From NCBI RefSeq assembly GCF_002419815.1, contig NZ_DIGV01000031.1, forward strand, positions 33,173 through 74,145: 40,973 bases of DNA, read 5' to 3'. The notes beneath the pieces are model-generated. The model was not told the DNA's origin. It saw only the letters and a list, made by a program, of their open reading frames with translations, and ran no database searches. This DNA is from Brevundimonas sp. UBA5713 (lineage in GTDB: Bacteria > Pseudomonadota > Alphaproteobacteria > Caulobacterales > Caulobacteraceae). Made by a program: the position numbers and the translations under genes. Positions 32,376 through 39,018 of this stretch are shown here, one piece after another (position 1 is the first letter of the stretch; each line of letters opens with the position of its first letter).

Positions 32376-34601
32376 CTATGCCTTGGAGCCGCGCGAGCCG
32401 CCGTAGGACAGGGTGGCAGGCAGGGTCTTCACCTTGCGGCCACGGCCGGAGAGGCTGGGATTGGTCATGAAGTATTTATGCGCCGAGAAGGGTCGTTCCG
32501 TCGATGATGCCGGAACGCGGCTGTAACTGCCATCCGAATTCAGGGTCCACGACTGCACATCGTCCTTCAGATTGGCGACCATGATCTGGTCCAGAACCTG
32601 ATCGTGAACCGTCGGGTTGTGGATCGGGGTCAAAAGCTCGACGCGGCGTTCCAGATTGCGCGGCATCCAGTCCGCCGAGGAAATGAACAGCTTGGCCTTG
32701 TTGCTGGGCAGGTCGTGGCCGTTAGCAAAGGCCACGATACGGCTGTGCTCCAGAAAGCGCCCGACGATGGATTTGACGCGGATATTTTCCGACAGCCCCT
32801 TTACGCCCGGACGCAGGCAGCAGATGCCGCGCACCACCAGTTCGATACGCACGCCCCACTGGCTGGCGCGGTACATGGCGTCGATAATCTCGGGATCGAC
32901 GACCGAGTTCATCTTGGCCCAGATGGCGGCGGGTTTGCCCATGGCGGCGGCCGACATCTCCTTGCCGATAAGCTCTAGCAGGGTGGCCTTCATATTTAGC
33001 GGCGAGACGACCAGACCTTCCAGCTCATCGGGCGCGGCATAGCCGGTGATGTAGTTGAACACCCGCGTCGCATCGCGGCCCAGCGCCGGATCACACGTGA
33101 ACAGGCTAAGGTCGGTATAAATCTTGGCGGTGACGGGGTGATAGTTGCCGGTGCCAAAGTGGCAGTATGTGCGCAGGGCTTCGCCCTCGCGGCGTACCAC
33201 CACACTCAGCTTGGCGTGGGTTTTGTATTCGACGAAGCCGAACACCACATGCACGCCCGCACGTTCCATCTGGCGGGCCCAGCGCAGGTTGGCTTCCTCG
33301 TCGAAACGCGCCTTCAGCTCGATCAGGGCGGTGACGTTCTTGCCGCTTTCGGCGGCCTCGATCAGGGCCGCGACAATTGGGCTGTCTTTGGACGTGCGGT
33401 ACAGGGTCTGTTTGATGGCGATGACGTTCGGGTCACGCGCCGCCTGACGCAGGAACTGCACCACCACATCGAAACTCTCGAACGGGTGGTGGATCAGCAT
33501 GTCCTTTTCACGGATGGCTGCAAAGACATCGCCGCCGTTGTCGCGCACCCGTTCGGGATAGCGCGGCTCATAGCCTTTGAACTTGAGTTCCGGATGGCCG
33601 GCGGGGATCAGCTCCGACAGCTGGGCCAAGCCCAGCATGCCATCGACGATGACCACATCCTGCGGCTGTGCGTTCAGCTCGCCAACGATAAATTCTCGAA
33701 GATCATCAGGCATTTCCGCCTGAATCTTGATGCGGACGACAGAGCCCATGCGGCGCTGTTTCAACGCCTCCTCGAACTCCATGACCAGATCTTCGGCCTC
33801 TTCCTCGATTTCGATATCGGAGTCGCGGATCAGACGGAACAGGCCGCGCTCCAGCACTTCGCAGCCGGGGAAGAGGTGATCGATGAAAGTCAGCAGCAGG
33901 CCTTCCAGCGGCACATAGCGCGTCTTGCCCGGCGTAGAGCGGCCGTCGGTCGGCAAGGCCCAGAAGCGGCGCACCTGCGTCGGCACAGGCACCAGCGCAT
34001 ACAGCACGCGGTTGTCGCTGTTCCGGCGCAGTTTCAGCGCCAGCGAAAAGCCGAGGTTGGGCAGGAAGGGGAAGGGGTGGGCCGGATCAATGGCCATCGG
34101 CGTCAGAACCGCAAACAGGCGGTTCAGGAACTCAGGTTCCAGCCGTTCGCGCTCGGTCTTGGTGATCTTGTTGGCATCAACGATCTCGATGCCTGACTGG
34201 GCCATCAGACGGCGCAGCACACGCCACTGGCGCTGTTGTTCGGCCATCAGGCTGCCCGCGGCGGCATTGACCTTTTCCAACTGTTCGGCAGGGGTCAGAC
34301 CATCAGGCGATACCACCCGAACATGTTCGCGCACCTGACCTTTCAGGCCCGCCACGCGCGTCATGAAGAATTCGTCGAGGTTATTGGCCGAGATCGACAG
34401 AAAACGTACCCGCTCCAACAGAGGGTGTGCCTCGTTGGCGGCTTCTTCCAGCACGCGACCGTTAAACGCCAGCCACGACAGCTCGCGATTGATGAACCGT
34501 TCGGGCGAGGCCAACAGGCCTTCGTCCAGCTCCAATTGCGGGGCGCGCGACGAGGGAACAACGTCGCCAGCCTTGGTCGTGGTGGGGGTAAAGTCGGTCA
34601 T
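32376..34601 (-). CDS. ppk: Polyphosphate kinase 1
   Basis: 741-residue enzyme that polymerises the gamma-phosphate of ATP into polyphosphate. The phosphorylated histidine is His462 in Y-K-T-H-A-K-L, and a second conserved histidine is in R-F-L-E-H-S-R-I near residue 625. The N-terminal I-N-R-E-L-S-W-L-A-F-N-x-R-V-L-E-E-A block and the C-terminal phospholipase-D-like domains are present. Start ATG at 34601, 54 bases after the hdaA stop; likely one transcript with hdaA and ppx. In Caulobacterales polyphosphate metabolism is tied to starvation and cell-cycle arrest, which makes the hdaA neighbour notable. Confidence 0.96.
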   Translation of the reverse strand: MTDFTPTTTKAGDVVPSSRAPQLELDEGLLASPERFINRELSWLAFNGRVLEEAANEAHPLLERVRFLSISANNLDEFFMTRVAGLKGQVREHVRVVSPDGLTPAEQLEKVNAAAGSLMAEQQRQWRVLRRLMAQSGIEIVDANKITKTERERLEPEFLNRLFAVLTPMAIDPAHPFPFLPNLGFSLALKLRRNSDNRVLYALVPVPTQVRRFWALPTDGRSTPGKTRYVPLEGLLLTFIDHLFPGCEVLERGLFRLIRDSDIEIEEEAEDLVMEFEEALKQRRMGSVVRIKIQAEMPDDLREFIVGELNAQPQDVVIVDGMLGLAQLSELIPAGHPELKFKGYEPRYPERVRDNGGDVFAAIREKDMLIHHPFESFDVVVQFLRQAARDPNVIAIKQTLYRTSKDSPIVAALIEAAESGKNVTALIELKARFDEEANLRWARQMERAGVHVVFGFVEYKTHAKLSVVVRREGEALRTYCHFGTGNYHPVTAKIYTDLSLFTCDPALGRDATRVFNYITGYAAPDELEGLVVSPLNMKATLLELIGKEMSAAAMGKPAAIWAKMNSVVDPEIIDAMYRASQWGVRIELVVRGICCLRPGVKGLSENIRVKSIVGRFLEHSRIVAFANGHDLPSNKAKLFISSADWMPRNLERRVELLTPIHNPTVHDQVLDQIMVANLKDDVQSWTLNSDGSYSRVPASSTERPFSAHKYFMTNPSLSGRGRKVKTLPATLSYGGSRGSKA

Positions 34602-34655
34602 GACCGATTAGTCGCGCGCGAGTGTGACGTCTGCAAGCGCGTTTCGCCTGAAAAA

Positions 34656-35339
34656 TCAGGAAAGTCCTGCGGTAAAATCGCCCTCTAGGACCTGACGCGC
34701 CAAAACGCGCGTGACTGGGCGGTGGTACATGTCCAGACGGTCGACAATCATCTCGGCGGACTGGGCCGAGCGGTCGATGCGGCGCACCAGATAGTCGATC
34801 ACACCTTCGCCCGGCACGATGTTGCGGGCGGCAAAGGCGCGTCGCAGCATGGCGGCCAAAATCACATCGTCCGGCACCTCGACGGCAATGGTGCGGATGG
34901 CGTTCAGGCGTGACTTGAGGTCCGGCAGACGGGTCATCCACGCCGATGGCGGATCACGCGACACCATCAAAAGGGCACCGCCGCCTGATTGGGTCAGATT
35001 GATCAGGTGGAACAGGGCTTCGTCGTCCGCGCCCTCGGCCTCTTCCAGAAGGATGCAGCGGCCCTCCAGTTCCAGAGGGTCACACCAGCCAGCCTCTTCG
35101 CCGTGCAGGGCAATGGCACCGACGCGCTCTACCCATGCGGCGGCCATGTGCGATTTGCCGCAACCGGCAGGGCCGTGCAGCGCCATGATGGAGCCGGGTT
35201 CTGAGGGCCAGTCCTCTAAAGCCTGGGCCGCCAGGGCATTCGATTCTGAAACCGTCAGATCGGCAGCACGGCGCGACGTCTCCTGCTTGAGCGGGAGGCG
35301 AAGCTGCATCTGGGCCAAATGAGCGCGATCTGCGGACAT
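34656..35339 (-). CDS. hdaA: DnaA regulatory inactivator (Hda homolog)
   Basis: 227-residue DnaA-like AAA+ protein without the DNA-binding domain. The clamp-binding motif Q-L-R-L-P-L is at residues 12-17, so it can sit on the DNA sliding clamp and stimulate ATP hydrolysis by DnaA to prevent re-initiation. Walker A is G-P-A-G-C-G-K-S (56-63), and the C-terminal part holds arginine-finger and sensor regions (R-R-I-D-R-S). Walker B is weak (I-L-L-E-E-A-E), which is usual for the group. It is first in hdaA-ppk-ppx and preceded by a DnaA-box-like array. Confidence 0.9.
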   Translation of the reverse strand: MSADRAHLAQMQLRLPLKQETSRRAADLTVSESNALAAQALEDWPSEPGSIMALHGPAGCGKSHMAAAWVERVGAIALHGEEAGWCDPLELEGRCILLEEAEGADDEALFHLINLTQSGGGALLMVSRDPPSAWMTRLPDLKSRLNAIRTIAVEVPDDVILAAMLRRAFAARNIVPGEGVIDYLVRRIDRSAQSAEMIVDRLDMYHRPVTRVLARQVLEGDFTAGLS

Positions 35340-35415
35340 GACGAATCCATACCAAGGTGTGACGGTATCGTCGCGGGGTGCCTGCTGTTGGGATCGTGGA
35401 CGGAAGCGCGCCCCT

Positions 35416-35487
35416 TGTGGATCAAACTGTCTGCTGTGGGGCGTTCTGGAGACCTCCTGTGGGAAAAAACACCACCCCTGTGGTCGA
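35416..35487 (-). promoter_or_regulatory. DnaA-box-like array upstream of hdaA
   Basis: TGTGGATCA at 35416-35424 (complement TGATCCACA) differs from the E. coli consensus TTATCCACA at one base and matches what I recall as the Caulobacter origin G-box. Three weaker copies begin TGTGG at 35435, 35458 and 35479, all in the same orientation, at spacings of 19, 23 and 21 bases, roughly two helical turns. The perfect site lies 77 bases before the hdaA start codon. DnaA is reported to activate hdaA in Caulobacter crescentus, so an autoregulatory loop is plausible. Confidence 0.45.
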
Positions 35488-35601
35488 ACGGGGAAGAACT
35501 GGCGTCACCGTGTTGGGCGAGGGGCGGTGGCGGAATCGTTACGCGGCAGCCATACGCCTAAAGACAGGGGCGGGTAGGGGGCGTAAAAGCGCGTTCGAAA
35601 C

Positions 35602-35631
35602 TTGACTTTCGGGGGCATTAATGCGCCCTAC
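35602..35631 (+). promoter_or_regulatory. Possible aspS promoter
   Basis: TTGACT (35602-35607) is a good -35 element, followed after 18 bases by CCCTAC (35626-35631), a poor -10 match. It lies 50 bases before the aspS ATG, which lacks a Shine-Dalgarno site. Confidence 0.25.
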
Positions 35632-35681
35632 GCCCTTCAATTTCCGCCGCGCGCGCGGCCCATTCTGTCTGATCGATTCCT

Positions 35682-37517
35682 ATGCACGCCTACCGCTCCC
35701 ATACCTGCGGCGCGCTCCGCGCCTCTGATGCCGGCTCTGCCGTCCGCCTGTCGGGCTGGGTCCACCGCAAGCGCGACCACGGCGGTCTGCTGTTTATCGA
35801 CCTGCGCGACCACTATGGCCTGACGCAGCTGGTGCTGCACCCGGAGACCCCGGGCTTTGAAGCTGTCGAACGCCTGCGCGCCGAAAGCGTCATCAAGATC
35901 GACGGTGAAGTCGTTCTGCGTGAAGAAGGTACGGTCAACGCCAACCTGCCGACCGGTGAGATCGAAGTTCGCGTCAAGGGCGTCGAAATCCTGTCGGAAG
36001 CGGCCGAGCTGCCGCTGCCGGTCTTTGGCGAGCCGGAGTATCCGGAAGAAATCCGCCTGAAGAACCGCTTCCTCGACCTGCGTCGCGAGACCCTGCACAA
36101 GAATATCGTGCTGCGCTCCAAGGTGATCCACTCGATCCGCCAGCGCATGGTCAACCAGGGCTTCCTCGAGTACCAGACCCCGATCCTGACGGCCTCGTCG
36201 CCGGAAGGCGCACGCGACTTCCTCGTGCCGTCGCGTATGCACCCGGGCAAGTTCTACGCCCTGCCGCAGGCTCCGCAGCAGTTCAAACAGCTGCTGATGG
36301 TTTCGGGCTTCGACCGCTACTTCCAGATCGCGCCGTGCTTCCGCGACGAGGACCTGCGCGCTGACCGTTCGCTGGAATTCTATCAGCTCGACGTGGAAAT
36401 GAGCTTCGTCACGCAGGACGACGTCTTCCAAGCCATCGAACCGCTGATGCACGGCCTGTTCGAGGAGTTCGGCGAGGGCAAGCCGGTCTCGCCGATCGAC
36501 CAGACCCACAGCTTCACCAACGACTTCGGCCAGACCATCGAGCACAAGGGCTTCGAGCGTCTGACCTACGAACAGTCGATGAAGTGGTACGGCTCGGACA
36601 AGCCGGACCTGCGTAACCCGATCAAGATGCAGGACGTTTCGGAACACTTCCGTGACGGCGGCTTCGGTCTGTTCGCCAAGATCCTTGGCGCTGACGCCAA
36701 GAATGCCGTCTGGGCCATTCCGGCCCCGACCGGTGGTTCGCGCGCCTTCTGCGACCGTATGAACTCGTGGGCGCAGGGCGAAGGTCAGCCGGGCCTCGGC
36801 TACATCTTCTGGTCGGACGACCAGCAAGCATGGGGCGGTCCGATCGCCAAGAACCTCGGCCAAGAGCCGACCGAAGCCCTGATGGCTTCGTTGGGTCTCG
36901 GCAAGGGCGACGCCGCCTTCTTCACCGCCGGTGATCCGGCTGTGTTTGCCAAGTTCGCCGGTCTGGCCCGCACCCGCGTCGGCACCGAACTGAAGCTGGT
37001 TGACGAAAACCAGTTCAAATTCTGCTGGATTGTCGACTTCCCGATGTTCGAGTGGAACGAGGACGAAAAGCGCGTCGACTTCTCGCACAACCCGTTCTCG
37101 ATGCCGCAAGGTGGCCTTGAGGCGCTCGAGAACCAAGACCCGCTCACCATCCGTGCCTACCAGTACGACATCGTCTGCAACGGCTATGAACTGTGCTCGG
37201 GCGCGATCCGTAACCACAAGGCCGAGATCATGCTCAAGGCCTTCGAGATCGCTGGTTACGATGCCTCGGTCGTCGAAGAGCAGTTCGGTGGCATGCTGAC
37301 CGCCTTCCGTTACGGCGCACCGCCGCACGGGGGTCTGGCTCCGGGCATCGACCGTATCGTGATGCTGCTGGCCAATCAGACGGCTATCCGTGAAGTCATC
37401 GCCTTCCCGCTGAACCAGCAGGGCCAAGACCTGCTGATGAACGCTCCGGCCGAGGTCGAGGAGCGTCAGCTGAAGGAACTGTCGATCCGCACGCAACTGC
37501 CGCTGAAGTCGGTCTAA
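35682..37517 (+). CDS. aspS: Aspartyl-tRNA synthetase
   Basis: 611-residue class II synthetase of the bacterial type that attaches Asp to tRNA-Asp; many alphaproteobacterial forms also charge tRNA-Asn when asparaginyl-tRNA synthetase is absent, which I cannot tell here. N-terminal OB-fold anticodon domain (1-110) with L-S-G-W-V-H-R-K-R-D-H-G-G, motif 2 around F-R-D-E-D-L-R-A-D-R, motif 3 in G-L-A-P-G-I-D-R-I, and the GAD insertion between motifs 2 and 3 (about 290-420). Codon use is highly biased. No Shine-Dalgarno; a GATTC site ends three bases before the ATG. Confidence 0.97.
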   Translation: MHAYRSHTCGALRASDAGSAVRLSGWVHRKRDHGGLLFIDLRDHYGLTQLVLHPETPGFEAVERLRAESVIKIDGEVVLREEGTVNANLPTGEIEVRVKGVEILSEAAELPLPVFGEPEYPEEIRLKNRFLDLRRETLHKNIVLRSKVIHSIRQRMVNQGFLEYQTPILTASSPEGARDFLVPSRMHPGKFYALPQAPQQFKQLLMVSGFDRYFQIAPCFRDEDLRADRSLEFYQLDVEMSFVTQDDVFQAIEPLMHGLFEEFGEGKPVSPIDQTHSFTNDFGQTIEHKGFERLTYEQSMKWYGSDKPDLRNPIKMQDVSEHFRDGGFGLFAKILGADAKNAVWAIPAPTGGSRAFCDRMNSWAQGEGQPGLGYIFWSDDQQAWGGPIAKNLGQEPTEALMASLGLGKGDAAFFTAGDPAVFAKFAGLARTRVGTELKLVDENQFKFCWIVDFPMFEWNEDEKRVDFSHNPFSMPQGGLEALENQDPLTIRAYQYDIVCNGYELCSGAIRNHKAEIMLKAFEIAGYDASVVEEQFGGMLTAFRYGAPPHGGLAPGIDRIVMLLANQTAIREVIAFPLNQQGQDLLMNAPAEVEERQLKELSIRTQLPLKSV

Positions 37518-37540
37518 GCGTCGGGTGACCGATAAGTGAA

Positions 37541-37570
37541 AAGGGCGGCCTGCAAGGGCCGCCCTTTTTT
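37541..37570 (+). terminator. aspS terminator
   Basis: Ten-base stem 37541-37550 (AAGGGCGGCC) with 37557-37566, a six-base loop and TTTTTT. AAAA in front makes it usable from the minus strand for the pentapeptide gene. Confidence 0.88.
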
Positions 37571-37591
37571 GTGCCGAAGGGGAGTGGCAGT

Positions 37592-38404
37592 TTATTCGCG
37601 ACCGCGGCAGACCCGCACTGTCAGGTTAGACGGCAAGCGCGTGGAGGCATTCCCGCACGCTTGGTCGATCATGTCCTGCGTCAGTCCGCGGACGACCCGC
37701 ATATCCGCACCGCGAATATCGGTGCGATGCATTGAGGCCCCCGCCATGTTCGCCAGCCGCAGATCGGCATCGGCCAAACGCGCCGCTGTCAGGTTTGCGC
37801 CGGAAAGGTTGGCTCCGCGCAAATCCGCCTCGGACAGATTAGCCCCCATGAGCTCGGCCTGACGAAAGTCGGCGGCGCGACCATCAGCGTTTTGCATGCT
37901 GAGACCGAAGGTCTTGGCATTCGAAAAATTGCTTGATCGCAAATCGGCTTCACGGAAAACCGAGCCGACCAGTTCTGCTCCCGTCAGATCGGCATTGCGC
38001 ATATCTGAATCTGCAAAATTGGAACCGGTGGCGACGATCCCGGCGAGGTTGGCCCGACGGAAGGTGGCGCTGTCGAAGTTTGAGCCCAGCATGGTGGCCC
38101 CGCGCAGGTCGGCTTCGTCAAACTGCGCCTCTTGAAAGCGGGAACGCATCATCACAGCAGCGCGCAGATTGGCACCGATCAGTGTCGCGTTCTGGAAGCT
38201 GGCTCCGCTAAAGCTGGCACCGCTGAGGTCACGACCGGACAACTCACAACGCGTACAACTGCCGCCCAGAGACACAGCCCGCGCCACATCGCGATCCTGT
38301 ACCGTCAGTGTTACGGCCTGAGCGGAACTCGCTACGGCGCAAACCCCCGCCGCGATTGCGGCAGCGGAAGTCAAAAAGCGCAGGGGATTGCGAGCTTTGT
38401 TCAT
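37592..38404 (-). CDS. Exported pentapeptide-repeat protein A
   Basis: 270-residue protein with a signal peptide (about 1-30, ending A-Q-A). A C-T-R-C pair (near residues 50-53) opens a run of pentapeptide repeats of the A-[DN]-L-x-x type to about residue 235, predicted to fold as a quadrilateral beta-helix. The end carries R-G-L-T-Q-D-M-I-D-Q-A-C-G, then T-R-L-P-S-N-L and a final cysteine. This end matches the next protein closely, so they are a pair. The partner and role are unknown; DNA-gyrase mimicry known for cytoplasmic pentapeptide proteins is unlikely for an exported one. No Shine-Dalgarno is seen before the ATG. Confidence 0.87.
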   Translation of the reverse strand: MNKARNPLRFLTSAAAIAAGVCAVASSAQAVTLTVQDRDVARAVSLGGSCTRCELSGRDLSGASFSGASFQNATLIGANLRAAVMMRSRFQEAQFDEADLRGATMLGSNFDSATFRRANLAGIVATGSNFADSDMRNADLTGAELVGSVFREADLRSSNFSNAKTFGLSMQNADGRAADFRQAELMGANLSEADLRGANLSGANLTAARLADADLRLANMAGASMHRTDIRGADMRVVRGLTQDMIDQACGNASTRLPSNLTVRVCRGRE

Positions 38405-38467
38405 AGGCTAGGGAATTACACTCTTGGCCGTAAAACCCCACTTAATTCGCCGTAACAGTTTGGGTGC

Positions 38468-38959
38468 CTAACAGGTCGCAATGTGCAGACCTGATGGCAG
38501 AACTGTGCTCTCGTCACCGCAGGCGTCGTTCAACTGTGACTGGGTCAGGCCGCGCGCGCCCGACAGGTTCGAGCCCGACAGATTGGTCCCGTCGAGCCGG
38601 GCTCCGGCCAAGTTTGCGCCCTGCATATAGACCCCGACAAAGCTGGCCTGCCCAAGGTTGGCACCGCGCAAATCGGCGCGGGACATGACCGAGCCATAGG
38701 CGGTGACATCGCGCAAATCTGCGCCATTCAGACGCGCGCCGTTCAGCACACTGAGCGACAGATTGGCCTGACGCAGGCGCGCACCGGACAGATTGATCCC
38801 GCTACGCTCCAGTCCGGTGAAATCGCCCTGAAACAGATTGCATTCGGGGCAGGACTGGCCGCGTTTAACCGCGCTGATCTGGCCTTGGTTCTGCGCATGG
38901 GCGCTCGAGGACAGGCCCGCCAACAGGCCGACAGCAAGCAGTAACGGTCGTATCTTCAT
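38468..38959 (-). CDS. Exported pentapeptide-repeat protein B
   Basis: 163-residue shorter relative of the preceding gene, with a signal peptide (about 1-22, cut at A-H-A-Q). It opens with C-P-E-C, has about 12-16 pentapeptide repeats (G-A-x-L-x, A-D-L-R-x type) and ends in R-G-L-T-Q-S-Q-L-N-D-A-C-G, V-L-P-S-G-L and a final Cys. The cysteine pair at the start and the shared end suggest disulfide caps on the helix. It lies 63 bases upstream of gene A in transcription order, possibly co-transcribed. A small 7-bp hairpin (38969-38987) precedes its ATG. Confidence 0.87.
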   Translation of the reverse strand: MKIRPLLLAVGLLAGLSSSAHAQNQGQISAVKRGQSCPECNLFQGDFTGLERSGINLSGARLRQANLSLSVLNGARLNGADLRDVTAYGSVMSRADLRGANLGQASFVGVYMQGANLAGARLDGTNLSGSNLSGARGLTQSQLNDACGDESTVLPSGLHIATC

Positions 38960-39018
38960 GGCACAGCCTTCCTGATTTCCTCAGGAAACAGGCAAGCGCC
39001 GTGCCGCCCTTGGCGAGC

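Larger units (their letters stand above)
35340..35681. other. 342-base divergent intergenic region between hdaA and aspS
   Basis: The longest gap in the window. It holds four co-oriented TGTGG cores, one a perfect Caulobacter-type G-box (35416-35424), three GANTC sites, a possible aspS promoter and several short open frames that I judge not real. No tRNA, terminator or inverted repeat of note was seen in the remainder. Confidence 0.7.

Noticed and set aside
35340..35610. Short open frames of 60-80 codons in the hdaA-aspS gap
   Set aside because: They overlap each other, lack ribosome-binding sites and have no domain-like content; the region looks regulatory.
35637..37496. 619-codon minus-strand frame opposite aspS
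   Set aside because: Antisense shadow of a highly biased gene, no ribosome-binding site, no domain.
38440..38460. TTAA-like pair between the two pentapeptide genes as a CtrA site
   Set aside because: Only one half matches TTAA; the other half-site has two mismatches.
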